Notes under the pieces: model-generated | The model's database searches: none | What the model saw: only the letters and a program-made list of their open reading frames with translations | Told to the model about the DNA's origin: nothing | Made by a program: the position numbers and the translations under genes | NCBI GenBank assembly: GCA_006384855.1 | Contig: VCJN01003326.1 | Location: 1-64,000 of the forward strand | Direction: 5' to 3' | DNA length: 64,000 nt | DNA from: Tetraselmis striata | Taxonomy: Eukaryota > Chlorophyta > Chlorodendrophyceae > Chlorodendrales > Chlorodendraceae | In this document: positions 10,287 to 23,618 of the stretch, piece by piece | Layout: every line of letters starts with the position of its first letter | How positions within the stretch are numbered: the stretch's first letter is position 1

Positions 10287-12185
10287 TCACGCCTGGCGGT
10301 CGGCCCGATTGGCGCTCAGCTGCAGGCGCGCCGAGCGCCGCAGGGCCGAGGCGGCCTTGGGGGTGATGGCGGCCGGCGGCGGCGTCTGCAGGTTCTGGGC
10401 ATCAAACATGCGGATGAGGTTGGCGGTGGTGGTTGGCGGCGGGGTGGTGGACGGTGTCGGCGCCTCCGCCTCCGCCTCCGCGTGCCGTGCGGGGCGGGCG
10501 GGCTGCTTGCCGCCGGAGCGCGCAGGCTGCCGGCACGTCTCTGCCTCCGACTCGGGCTGGCTGCCCGGATTAGGAGGAGAGGAGGAGGAGGAGGAGGCTT
10601 GGACACCTGGCTCGGAGGTGCGGGCAAGCCTGGCCTTCCCGCCCTGAGTTACGCCCGCCTCCTCAGCCTGCAACATGAAGCAGGTGCAACGCAAGGATTA
10701 TGAATGTGCCTTGCCGCAGTAGCATGTGCTATGGAACAAGAACACTGCGAATACGACGCTGCCCTGCCTGCCAGAGGTGAAATATAGGCGGAACGACAGC
10801 GGGTCGGTGGCGAATGTTTTTTTTTATATGTCGCATGCAAGCCCAATTCGAGGCTTCTGATAAGGGTCGTTATAGGAGCGCCGGCATCCCTGTAGCAGGA
10901 ATAGATTCAAGCTTCATACTGCATAACTCACACACAATGACATTTCCTCATTACATAATCTCACTAACTCATGCTCGCCCAATCGACGCTCAATCGATGC
11001 CCAACTCATGCTCGCCCATAATCGATGCCATCACTGCCCGCACGAGCATGTGGGCATAAAAGTATATTGTCAATCCATTTGCTACCCACAGAAAGCTAGC
11101 AGACTTTGTCCGAGTACGGCATAACCGCTGTGATTAATACACGGCATGCTGTACAACGACATGGGGTCATTTGCTGGGTGATGACCCTCCCCCCTTCCAA
11201 GCCAGTTGTTTTTCGTTTGTGTATCGTGTGGAAAAGGCACAGGGACACGCGGCAGCGCCATTCTGATGGGGTTGGCGGCGTAATTCTGATTGGGGGGGGG
11301 GGGGGGGGGGGGCGCACTGGCGGGTGGGCGCCATCCAGCTCCGCCTGCGGCGCGTACGCATAGTTGCACTGATTGAGCATCGCCTCCAGCTGCTCCCCCG
11401 GCTGCGGCTTGCGGGCCGAGCGCCGCACCTGCGCGATGGCGCCACACCGAGGAGCCGCGTGTCGGCGTGGCCATCAGCACGTGCTGCTTCCCTTTCCTGC
11501 TGCAGAGATGGCGCATGCCGCTGGAGGCACCCACCTGCGTGAGGACGACGCTGGAGCCGAGCTCCTCCGCCGGGCGCTGCTTCACTCGCACCGGCGTCAG
11601 CAGCTCCAGGCGCCCCATCGCCTCGGCCGTGGACGCCAGCTCCGGCACCGCGCCGCCTGGAGAGCGGCCAACCACGCAGCACCGCCAGATCAGCGACGCT
11701 CGACGCGCCGGCAGAGTGCTACCACTCATGGTGCTACTTCCCGGCACCTCCAGGCCTGCCCGATGTCCCTGCCAGACACGGCTGCCAGCTCACCCGCCAG
11801 CGCCTTGAGCTCCCGCATCAGGCGGGGCGCAGTGCCGGGCGTCTTCACGCGATGGGGGCTGCCGAGCTGCCGCACGCGGCGCTGCGGCGTGGCGGCCGAG
11901 TCGGGGGCCGCGGGCTCCGGGGCGTCGCCAGCGGGGGTGGCGTCAAAGGACAGCTCCCGCGCCGGCGTGGGCCCCTCCGGGGGCGACTGCCGCGGCAGCG
12001 GTGCGGTCTCCGCCTGGCCAGCTGCCACGTCCGGCGACGGGTCCATGAGGAGGGCCTCCAGTGCGTTGTGGAGCGCGGCTGTGGGGCGCGCGCCGCGCTT
12101 GATGCCCGTCCGCAGAAGCGCTGCCGCGGACTGTCAACAACGTCGATCATCGAACGGAAAGATTTAGACAGAGGATCGGAAGGGC

Positions 12186-12216
<31 letters not shown>

Positions 12217-13089
12217 GTGTGGCGAGCCAAAGACATTGCGGTCGACGGCGGTTGCGGGACCTTGTCGTCGCCCGCGTCATGCTTGGCCTCGGCGCCACGT
12301 AGCCAGTACTCCGCGTCCGTTGCGTTAGGCAGCCGTCGCAGCGACGCCGCTGACAGCGGTGCGTCGCTGGGGGGCAGTTGCTGTCGCCAGGACTGTCCGC
12401 TCGGGGCGCGGCGGAAGCTGAGCGGGGTCTTGGGGTTGCGCTCGCCGAGCTGGCGCGCGGCGGAGTCGGGGTCGAGCGGCGTGGAGGGCGGACGGCTCGG
12501 AGCGGCTGCGGGCGTGGCGCTTTTGGTGGAGTCTTTTTGAGGGCAGGCGATGCGGGAGAGGGGGCAGGTTCCGGCTCAGCGCAAGGGCAGGCAGCGTTGG
12601 CGTCGGTGTGTCGTGAACAAACGTCCGGTGGCGAACGCGAGGGTGCTTACCGAAGACAATGCGGCGTGCGCGCGGCATCTGCGGGGTGCCCTGTTCCTCC
12701 TGCATGCAGAGTCGGGCGTCAGCTGCAGCGCTGTATTTTTGCCCTTGAGTGGGATAAGCAGGGCGATCCATAACTGAGTTGGTGCCTAAAACGGCCGCCG
12801 CACAGTGCGTTGCTGTTGCCAGTCCTGTCCCGGCGCCCGTGGGACGAAACCAAAAGGGGGGAGGGCGCACCGACTTGGCACCTGGTGCGTACAGCTGCAC
12901 CCCCTGCTCCCGCGGCTGCAGACCGGCGGGGAGAGCAGGCTGAGAGGCTGGCGCGGCCGGCTGCGGCGGTTGGGGTGCGGGCGCGGACCGCTCCACGTGC
13001 TGGTCGAGCGCGAAGTTGCGGTTCCACTGCGGCAGCTGCAGCAACGGATCGACCGCCAGTCGCCGAAAAGGCGACGCTGGCGGGGCCAT
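10287..13089 (-). CDS. Uncharacterised basic Pro/Ser/Arg-rich protein
   Basis: Seven exons with fully consistent phases: 13089-12871, 12699-12651, 12532-12261, 12130-11794, 11656-11535, 11428-11318, 10667-10287, encoding about 496 residues. The donor after exon 3 (GTCCCG) is weak. The protein is largely disordered. It has ELLTPVRVKQRP followed in the next exon by VRRSARKPQPGEQLEAMLNQ and YAYAPQAEL, and a second ALRRSARL near the C-terminus. The VRRSxR then Y-x-P-x-x-x-L arrangement is reminiscent of the C-terminal region of spindle-associated CKAP2/HURP-like proteins, but that is only a resemblance judged from memory. Introns 3 and 6 contain long C-runs on the coding strand, and intron 6 carries a MITE copy (10735-10894). 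Confidence 0.6.
10735..10894 (+). mobile_element. MITE family B copy inside an intron
   Basis: Contains GAACACTGCGAATACGACGC, CTGCCCTGCCTGCCAGAGGT, GCATGCAAGC, CGAGGCTT and ends GCGCCGGCATCCCTGTA. The first two blocks recur at 22225-22280 and partly at 18500-18600, and the end block matches 2816-3128. It lies in the last intron of the minus-strand gene. Confidence 0.55.
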
Positions 13090-14794
13090 GATGAGACCCT
13101 GCGGACCGCAGACTAACACTGCCCTGCACGCGCGGTGGAAACAGTCGTCAGTGCCTAGCTGTTATCGGACGGACCGAGAAAATCCTCGTCACCGGCCTCC
13201 ATCACCTGTGCCCTTATTTTCTTTATTAGTATTTGCCCTTCTGCCGCCGAGACGGGGCTTCTAGCGCGGGCACCGCGATCCGCGACCACCCGCCCTTCAG
13301 CACCATATATCGACCTGTCCGAGTAACCCTGCCCATTCCCCCTGCCTTTTGCCCCTGCCCCGAGTATAGCCCATTGTTGTGATGTGTGGCTGCTGTTGTG
13401 CTGGCGTTGAAGTTCCACCGCGCCGCGGCGTTGACTGCTAGTTTTGCCATGTTTGACCGGTCGCCCCCGCGACGGCCCACGACGCCCCGTTCCGCCCCCG
13501 GCCTGCCCCAGCCAAGGCGGCCCGGCAAGCAAAGTTCAAATACCCTGGGAGTGGCGCTCACTTGCTTCCTGCCAAGCCTTGGTGCCGTCCACTCGGTGCG
13601 TTGCTGCCAACGCTGCTACAGTGTTATCTATCTCAAGGCTGCTGGGAGTTCGAGACGGGCGGACTGTGCTCGCCTGGCAGATTCACGCAACAGACCTTCG
13701 CTCCGCCAACAGACCTTCATCCATCTGCTCACCCTGACCATCTCGCTCACCACGCGCCATGCGTTGCTGCGGCACCTCATCCCGTCATCCCATCACAGCA
13801 TGATTCCCATCGTCCGCCCGGGCGCGCGGCGTCCCGCCCCCGAAAGGCGCCGCGCGCGCAACATCGCCTCATCGCGTTCGCGCTGACGTACCGTAGTTCT
13901 TGGTAAAGTACTCGTACGATCGTAACGCAGTTAAGTACGAGCAGCATTAGATAAAGATTATTTGAAATTCGTTAAAAATCCGATGATATAATCGCTAATC
14001 TGCTTAGGGTTTCCTTACCCGCTGCTGTACTGACCTGCTGTATCCCAGATATGGGATACAGGTGAAGGTAGAGAGGGACGGTACCGGTAGGGCGCGGCGG
14101 CGGCGGTCCGCCCCGGCTCCCCTCTTGCCGGCCGCGCGTCACATGCGCATGCTGTAGTTGCACCGCGCGCTCAACCTTTCTTCGGCGCTCTCGCCACTAC
14201 CCGCGCGCCAACCCGCTAGCAGCCACCTACCGCTCCCGGCTCGTGCGGTTATCCGCGATAACCAACTCGCTCCCGGCTCGTGCGGTGGGCCTACAACTGC
14301 GAACAGTTGGGCAGACAGGAGGAGTAAGCGGCGCCAGAAGTCATCCGCCTGCTGCCTCGCCGACGAGGTACCAGCATAGCCCGCGCGACATCCCGCACCG
14401 CCCTCGCCCGGTTGGCAGTCGCGGCCAGGCGACCTCGAGCTGCCAATCCTGAATCATACCCCCCCCCCCTTCCGCTCCTGCCTCCCTCTAACCCCTCCGC
14501 CACCCATATGGGCCCCACAGATGCCGTGCTGCATGCACCCGCATTCCGCGCAGGCCGCCACCGGATGAAATAAATAAACTCGTTCCTCGCCGGCTGAGAC
14601 ACGGCCATCTAGGGTACTGAGGGAAGAGGGAGCTCGCACGCGGAGGGGGGGGGGGGGGGGGGGCATTGAAGCACTCCATCACTCCATGTGGTTTCCCTTT
14701 TGATTCCGCGGCATGCGTGCTGAGCATGCCGCCTGCACCTCCGGGATTGCAGGAGCCCGGAGCAGGACAGCGCCGGCGCAGAAGGGGGGCCACG
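13090..14794. other. Upstream region between divergent genes
   Basis: This 1.7-kb stretch lies between the start of the minus-strand basic-protein gene and the first exon of the long plus-strand gene. A short open frame from ATG 13449 begins MFDRSPPRRPTTPRSAPGLP and could be a 5' exon ending at a GTGCGT donor (13594), and a CAG acceptor at 14752 lies in frame with the next gene, so the long gene may start further upstream. I could not connect them convincingly. A G-run lies at 14645-14662. Confidence 0.4.
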
Positions 14795-17700
14795 ATGGGC
14801 AAGCACAGCAGCACAGCGGAGACGCTGCAGCGGCGGCGCTCCTCGCAGGGGTCGGTGGGCTCCTTCGACCTCGGCGTCGCGCGCCGGCTGAGCCTCGGCA
14901 GCGTGGGCACCTCGCTGTCTGGCTTCAGCGACGGATCGTATGAGGACCTGCAGGTATCCGCACCAAGCAGCTCCCCCGTCGACCCGCCTCCTCCCTGCCG
15001 CGCCCCCGCTAGCTGCTCGACATCGCGGGGCACAGCACCCGGGCACGGATGGCGCCTGCGGTGGGCTGACTCGGCGCATGCGCGGGCCGCTGTGTCACCT
15101 GCAGGGCAGCCCCTCCTTCAACTGCGAGGTGGAGATGCAGCTGGCGCACGACGGGCCGATGGTGGCCGTGGAGGCCCGCAAGAGGTACGCCCAGCTGCCT
15201 CCTCCACTCACCGTTACCACGACGCCGCAAATTTCCGGCTCTGCTCCCCCCCCCCCCCCCCCTCCTCCTGCCCCCCCACCCCTTCGCTGATCGCTCTCGC
15301 ATGCCCCGCCTGCAGCCGCCCGCAGCACAGCCGCGGCGGGCGGGTGTCCGCGGACGGCTCCAATGCGCGCAGCGCCGGCAGCGCCGCCAACTTGCAGGAC
15401 AGCTTCGACGACTGGCTCAGCCCCGGGGCGCAGCTGCACCTCGGCCCCAGCCGCCGCAGCGACTCCGAGGCCAGCGCCGCGCCGCCCGGCTCGATCGACT
15501 CGGCCTTCAGCCTGGGCGCCCCCCTCGGCGGCGACGGTGGCGGGGGGGCGGCAAGGTCCGGCAGCGAGAACGGCGCCCCACCCTCCCCCTCCCCCTCCCC
15601 CTCCCCCTCCTCCTCCTCCTCCTTCTTCACAGCAGACACCACCACAAGCGCCGCAACGAGCCGGGGCGCCGGGCTGCGCGCTTCGCCGCCCAGGTGATGC
15701 TCCCCGCAGCCTCGCCCACATCCCGCACGCGACGGTGACTCGCCAAATGCCTCTCATCCTTGCGAGAGGTTTCTGCGTACCAATGATACGTGTGGCCGCA
15801 AAAACGGATTTACCAAGACGAGAGAGAACCCGCCCACCCCCAACGTGGGCACCTTTATCCTCCTGATATCACGCATACATTGCGTTACAGAATATCGGAA
15901 CATTAACATTGGGTTCACGGGTCGGGAAAATAATGCATTGTTTTGCAGCATTGGGTCGGAAGATCGGTGTGGTATTCGCGGTGTATTCAGATGGATTTCT
16001 TCGAGATGCATGTAGTTTTCTCTCTTCGCGTGGGGGGGTGGGGAGAGGCAAGGGGTTCAAACGACAATGTACCGCGAACCGAATGTGTGGTTACGGTAGT
16101 AGAACGAGCATGAGGATGTGGGATCCAAGTGGGGCGCCGGTGTGATGTTTAAATGGATAAGTGTATTGAGTTAATGGACAAGTGTATTGGCAGCGTGCTG
16201 TAGGGTCCTTTCACTAAATGCGGTGGTCGCGCCCCCCATTGTTTTGTGATGCGGCACGGTGTTGTGCGCTGCTGAGGTTGTGCGGGTGTGTGCGGGTGGG
16301 CCGGGTGCCAGGATGCCGGACTGGGGCAAGCGGGAGCTGGACGAGGTCGGGCTCGGCGGCAGCGGGGGCGGCAGCCTCAGCTTGAGCAGCGAGACGGGCA
16401 GCCGCGACTCGCTGGCGGAGCTGGCGGCGCTGCAGGCCGCCATCCTGCAGGAGGGCGGGGACCACCGGGGGTGGGCGCCCCGGGACCAGCCGCCGCAGCA
16501 GGGGGAGGAGCCGCAGGAGCAGGAGCAGGGGGAGGAGGACGACGAGGTGGGGCGTGGCTAGCATTCCGCCACAGTGAGCCGGGCCCTACATGGCGTGGGC
16601 GGTCGTGCCACCGCGGCGGTGCGGCTGACGGCTGGCTGCGGTCTGTGTGCCGGCTTCAGGGTGAGGAGGAGATCGGCGGCGGGCTGGGCGGCGACTGGGA
16701 GCACACCATGCGGCTGGGCAACAGCATGCTGGCGGCGCTTGCCGACCCGCAGCTGGGCGGCTTCCAGCTGGCGGTGCCGGCGGAGGGCGGCGAGGCGCTG
16801 CCGGTGCATATGCTCGCCACCCCGCGACTCTCTGCCATCGCCGAGGAGGCCGAGGAGGAGGCCGAGGAGGGGGAGGGCGAGGAGGAGGGCGAGGAGGGCG
16901 ACGGCGCGGAGAGCTCAACGACAGCGGGCGTGGAGGCGGCGCTGGCGGCCGCGCTGGAGGCGGCTGAGGCGGCGAGCTCGGTGAGCGGCGCCACCACGGC
17001 AGCGGTGGAGTCGGCGCTGGCGTCCGCCATCGAGGCGGCGGAGGTGGCGAGCTCCTTCAGCGGGGCCACCACCGCGGGCGTGGACGCGGCGCTGGCGGCC
17101 GCGCTGGAGGCGGTGGAGGCCGGGAGCTCGGTGAGCGGCGCCACCGCGGCGGCGATCGAGGAGGCGGCGGAGGCGGTGCGCGGCCTGCTGGGCGGCATCG
17201 AGGAGGAGAACGAAGCGGGCGAGGGCGAGGGCGAGGGCGGGGTGGCGGATTGGGGAGGCGGCGGGGGTGATGGGGAGGTCATGGGCGGGGAGGAGGCGGG
17301 AGAGCCGGCGGAGGTGTTCGCCCCAGAGGCGGCGGCTGATCACCTGCTGGCGGGAGGGGAGGCGGCGCTTGGCGTTGCGGACGCGCCGGGAGAGGGCGAA
17401 CGTGCGGCGGCGTCAGAGACGGCGGCCGGGGGGTCTGCCGCGAGCGGCGCGGCGGAGGCCGAGGAGGCCGTCCTGTCGTCCGTGGGGAGCGCCCGCTCTG
17501 CCGCCCGCCAGGGCACCCGTCAGCAAATGGAGGGGGCGCAACCGCCCGCGCCGTCAGATGCAGCGGCGACAGCGGAGGAGGAGGGGAAGGAGAAGGAGGA
17601 GGAGGAGGAGCAGGAGGAGGAGAAGGAGGCAGCGGCGTCCAGGGAGGCGCGGGCCTTGCCGGCAGTCCAGCCCCTGGACGGCTGTGCGTCAGCTGCAGAG

Positions 17701-20700
17701 CTGCCACGTCCAGCTCGGGAGGCGCCTGCGGAGGAGGTGCCCCCGCAACCTCAGCACCTGCGCGCATCCCCCCCCCCCCCCCCCCCCGCCCCGCGCCTCC
17801 ATGTTACCCCCTTTACACACGTGCACACATTCATGCATGCTTGCCTGCCTGCGCCTCGTCCCCACCGGCTGCGCCCTCCCATCCAGCCGCTGCGGCTCCA
17901 CGCCCCGAAGCAGCCGCTGACGCTCCCTTGACCTTAACCTTGCCTTGCTCCCCCCCCCCCCCCCCCCCCCCCGGCCCCCCCGTCCCATGCAGCTCCCTCA
18001 GGAACCGCCACAAAGTGCCCCCCTCAACTCCCCCGAGACCGACGTGAGCCGCTTCCTTATGAGTCCGCCCGCCAGCAGGTGCCCCGCCCCACCGCCAGCG
18101 ACCGAACAATCGCCCAATTTTTCCTGCCTCACTGTCCTCACTTGCTGACCGGCATGCGATCCGCCTGCTGCGGTGCGCCCGCCAGGTCGCCGCCACCACA
18201 GGCCTCCGCCCCCAGGCCCGCCGGCGCGCAGGGCGGCCGCCCGGTGATGCCGCCGCCCCGGCAGCCGGCGCTGCTACCCCTCGCCAGCGGCAGCTGGATG
18301 GCGGGTGCGGGGCCATGCCTGCCCCCCCCCCCCCCCTCCCCCCCCCATCCAGCACCCCCTTTTAGGTTTAATCCCCTACTACCCCGATGTGCCTTTGAGT
18401 AAGCACCGACATTGCTAGCGATCCAACCGCCGTACCGTCACTTTGGCACCTCAGCCTGCTGCGGGTACACAGCCGAGGCAGATTCCCAACGGTGCCGGCG
18501 CGGTAATAAGCGAGTAACAGTGCGAATATCGGTCATAGGCGGTGGGGCGGGGCACCTACCACCCTGCCAGAGGTCAAATACCGACGACACTATGCACAGC
18601 ACGCGTACCGGGCAGGTAGGCGTGCATTTCAAATCTACGCCCTTCATGCATTCGTGTATTATTCATGCATGTAAGAATGCCGGCAAATACTAATGATAAT
18701 GCCCATATCTATATGATTGTGGGTATTGACGCGTACGGCTTAAATGCGTCGTTTACAACATCGCCCACCCTTCCAATTTTCCAGGTTTAGCCTTCCCATT
18801 TTGCATGGTAGGGGCAGCTCGTATTGATTTCGGGTCCTTGGGTCTGTAAGCGTGAAAAAGTACGCCTACACGCCGATTCCGTACGCTGTGGAACGAAACT
18901 ATAGCGGATGTTCTTACGGGTTGCATGCAACCCCAAGCCGAGGCTTATAACAATATAGGTTTTTTCCAAAGGCGAGACGACCCCCGTGCAGAACGGTGTG
19001 CTGGCATGAAACCAGGGAAGTGGCGCACTGGCAGGGTGTAGTAGGAGAGCGGGACTGCTTGGATGCTTTGTAGTCCGTCCGGTGTGCATCGGCCGGATGG
19101 GACTGAAAGGAGTCTCATGCCACTCCGAGGCACCGCACCGGCAAACCCACACCAGCAGCACTGCCCTGCGAAGCGACCACGGCCCCCCCCGTTATGCGTG
19201 TGGCTGTGAAGGGCTTGGAGGCTTCATCATTATGAAAACCGCCGCGGCGTCAATCGGCAGCTTCAATAATCCACCTCGGATCCTTGCGATTTCCATTCCG
19301 TGCTCCGGTAGTCATGCGCCCCCAACGCACCGACAAGCCAAGCGGTGCCCCCAACACGCTGCCGCGCCTGGCGTGGACAGCCCTGCATGCCAACCCTAGT
19401 CAACACTGTTTAGGATTTTAGGTTTTTAGGGTTTTCTGTGTACACGCAGTGAACGAGCCGGTGACATTTGTGTCTTTCTCGGTGGCGCGGGTCCATTCCG
19501 CGAGCTGTTGCCCGCGTGCCTGGCTCTGATGCCGCCCCTTCCCCCCCTTCCTCGGTATGATGTGCCGGCAGGCGTGCCGGGCTCCGGCGGCCGCGTCTTC
19601 AACGTCTCCGCGACCGACATGGGCGGCGAGGCGTCGGACCCCAGCGTGTGGCCCGCACCCAAGGGCGCCGCCCGGGGGTCCGTCCCGGCCGGCTCGGCCT
19701 CCCTCATGGCCTCGCGCTCCTTCGCCTCGCCACATGTGGACATGGCCCTCGTCGGCATCGGAGGTGCCCCTGGCAGGTGCCCCCCCCCCCCCCCCCCCCT
19801 TTTCTTCCCACACGCGCTCTTTGTGCTTGCGGGTGGGGCGTCTGGTACGCCAATGCATCGTGCTTTGCTGTGCTGGCTGTCAGGCGCATGTGGTGATGTG
19901 GTCCAGTGCTGTGGGAGCGCTGCCGGATGTGTGAACTGTGTGTCAAAGCAGTGCCATTGGGATCCTTTCCGCTGTCCCCTCCGTGCGGTGGAGACAACTA
20001 CCGTGGCTCCCCGTGACAACTCCGGAGGCTTCCCGTATTCGGTTTTTTTTTGGGGGGGGGGGAAGGGGGGTGGGGTAATGCATGGAGGTGGGTGGAGACT
20101 GTTGGGAAACACAGTACGAAATTTGTCATGGCGGCTCAACGGCAACGTGCTGGGTGTTGTTGGCTCGGCAGCCGGGCCGGCTCCGCCGCGGACCGCAGCA
20201 CCTGGGCGAGCGCCTTCGAGCTGGGGGAGCAGCTGGTGGGCGAGGGTCGCCGGCGGGCGGCCTCTCCGGGGCAGCGCGCGGCGCAGCGGTACGCGTCGGA
20301 GATGCGGCAGCTGCTGGGGGAGGACTGGCTGGGGAACGAGGACGGCGGGGAGGAGGCGCTGCCGAAGGAGGTCGAGGCGGCGCTGCGCCGGTCGTCGGCG
20401 GACCGGCGGCGGCGCCAGCAGGTGGCGCCGGAGGTCAGTGCGGCACGCGCCCCTCTGCCGCCCATCCCCCACCGCCTTGTCTATCGAAGAGAGAGAGAGA
20501 GAGAGCACTGTCAACTACTGGTAGTAGCAAGTCCCCCCGCTGCTGAGATCTTGTTGGCATTCCACTGTGCAAGTATGTCACATGCATAATAATCCCCAGG
20601 ACGTACTTGGCATGGCAAACAATTTAAGAGTAAACGAGCGTTTTTTAAGTGGCCTAATGTAACCCACGAAGGATTAATATTGAAACCCGAAACGTGTTAT

Positions 20701-21277
20701 CGTTTCGTCGTACCGTATTATTAATAATCATCCTATCATTCATTATCTGTCCTTTCAGGGTATCTGTTACTGGTATACGGTGTAAATTAACGTGTCTACA
20801 GCGCGTATATACTGGTGAGGATTGTAGAATAAAGTGTATAAATCAATATTAAGTGTAGACATGAATGATCGCATATCCTTAGTACCGCGTCCAAAGAGTT
20901 TACTGCGATGGAACTCCAGCAACTATAAGAACTATCGCTTGTAAGCGATAAGAATTATGGCTTCTTTATTTCGCTATAGCGATAAGAACTGTGCGCTTAT
21001 AAGAACTATAAGCGCAATAATAATAATACAGTCCAGGAATAATACAGAGTAGCGGAAATACAAATAGGAAACGTTAGAAGGGTGGCAAATAAACACGGCC
21101 AGGCACCGCCGTTTAGAATAGATTACCACTTGCGCGCGCGTTATAATAAGCCTCACAGTGAGCGTGCATGCACCCTATAAGACCATTTCCGCTATACTGT
21201 CGTCTAGCTTTGACCTCTCGCAGACAGCGCAGGTTATTATTCGCAGTGGCCTTATTCCCGCTCCGAAACCCTATACT

Positions 21278-21330
<53 letters not shown>

Positions 21331-23587
21331 GTAGGGTGGCACATGTCGATTGCGGCACATCCTACCTGGTGGGCGAGCTTGTGCTGCAACTCGCAGGTTG
21401 TACTGGCTTAGGGATTAATAGGGCTTAGAGTTTAGGGTATACGCCTGTGTCGAGTGGCGCCTCGTGTGTCTTGGCCTCATTTTCCGCTCAGGCAGTGCGC
21501 CGCGCCGCGCCTCGGTTGCAGCAGAGTGGGAAGCGTTGCAGGCAGTGCCGCCCCCTCCCTTCCAGTGCAGTAGCTCTTTCCAAGGATGACGCGGCGCTGA
21601 CATTGTCTGAGAAGCCAGGGGTTGCGGTGGTGGTGAACGGGCATGGTGGTTGATTGCGGGGCAGCCGGTGGCGCAATTGCCGGTGTGCCTTCTTGTGGAG
21701 TGGCGCCTCGTGGGGGATGCCCGGGGTCCACATCGGGTTTCGGGGGTTATGGGTGGGGGGTTGTGTTTTTTAGGGTTTTAGGGTGTAAAGCCCCATAAAC
21801 CCTAAAGCCCCCAAAATTTCCTCCATAGCCCGCTGCAACATGGCGCTGATGCCGGCTGGCCGTTGTAGAGTGGGGAGGGGCGCCAGTCTCGCCTAGCTGG
21901 GCCAACTACATGCGGAGGCATGCTTTGAGGCTGACGATTGCCCCTTTCCCCGGCCTCCCCACGGGGCCACTCCCCCACCCCCTCCCCCGCCCCCAGAAGC
22001 AAGCCTGGCTGGAGCGCTCACCATACGCCGCCGCCCACCAGCGCTCACGGACCCCCACCCCTGGCACCGAGCGCCACGGCGTCCCGCTTCCGAAGAGCGG
22101 CGCCCGGCCGAGGCTGGGGCAGCCCCCGCTGCGGCCGAGCAGCGGCGCGGCGGCCGACAAGGGCCGGACGGTGGGGAGCCCGACCCGCACGGTGCCGCCC
22201 CTCGTGCACGGGTGCCGGCGCGGGAATATGAACACTGCGAATGCGAAGCTGCCCTGCCTGCCAGAGGTCAACTGATGCGGAACTATTTGAATAGGTTTCA
22301 CTAGGTTGCCGAATTGGGGTAGGATTCTTATTTGTTAGGTTGCCAAATTGATTATTTTAATGAGGTAGGGTTCTGCTGGGCTTCATTAGGTTGCCGAATC
22401 TAGACTTTCAAGGTAGGGTTCTTATAGGTTTCATTATGTTGCGAATTGGTGCTTATAATGAGGTAGGGTTCTGCTGGGCTTCATTACGTTGCCGACTCTA
22501 GGCTTTCAAGGTAGGGTTCTTATATGTTTCATTATGTTGCGGATTGGTGCTTATAATGAGGTAGGGTTCTGCTGGGCTTCATTACGTTGCCGACTCTAGG
22601 CTTTCAAGGTAGGGTTCTTATAGGTTTCATTATGTTGCGAATTGGTGCTTATAATGAGGTAGGGTTCTGCTGGGCTTCATTACGTTGCCGACTCTAGGCT
22701 TTCAAGGTAGGGTTCTTATATGTTTCATTATGTTGCGGATTGGTGCTTATAATGAGGTAGGGTTCTTTTGGGCTTCATTAGGTTGCCAAATTGAGGCTTA
22801 TTAGGTAGGGCTTCTAGGTTGTATTAGTTAGGTTACCAAATTGTTGCTTATAATGGGGTAGGGTTATTCTGGGCTTCATTAGGTTGCCGAAGTGAGGCTT
22901 ATAAGGTAGGGCTCCCCTGGGTTTCGTGGCTTTGGTTGCCGATTTGAGGCTGATGATAATCAGGTAGGGTGCTTGTAGGTTTCATTAGGTTGCCAGATCA
23001 AGGCTTATAATATTAAGGTTGGCGTCTTATAGATGGGCCGGCGCCCATATATATAAAGCCATTGTTCTTATAGTAGATTGCGAACAAGCCAAATTTGAGT
23101 CTTATTATAATACGAGACGAAAAAAATGCTGTTATACATGCGCCGGCACCCGTATTCCATATTGGTATCCACCTGTAGTTAATGTGATCTGTGGGGTCGG
23201 GCAGGGGCCGCCATGAAAGTGCCCGGGGGGGGGGGGGGGGGGGGGTGATTTTCTCATCGATGCACACGCGGAGGATGGTTGACAGGCTGGAGACAGGGTC
23301 CCTTGTCATTTCTAGCTGGGTGGGATACGTGATGGTACCACCTGTGATGTGCTGATGTGTGACACCGTGTGATCACGCGGCAGCCTCTGGGAGTTTTATT
23401 GCATCCGTAACTGCGCCAATCAGCCACCTTCCAACACAGTGTATGTGTCTAGATAGCGTCTCCCTTCCCGGCGCGTGAGCCTCGATATCATGTACTAATT
23501 CAGATGTATTCTAACACAGGACGCTTTCTGGAATGGGGCACCTTACTCCCATGATGTCATGATAATGATAATTAATAATAATAATGT

Positions 23588-23618
<31 letters not shown>

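Noticed and set aside
13386-13886. 166-codon plus-strand ORF
   Set aside because: Composition changes along its length, there is no recognisable domain and it does not join the next gene in phase; kept only as a possible upstream exon.
16288-17931. 547-codon open frame taken as one exon
   Set aside because: Splice sites at 16546/16660 and 17736/17993 split it into exons of the long gene; its ends are Gly- and Pro-rich intron translation.
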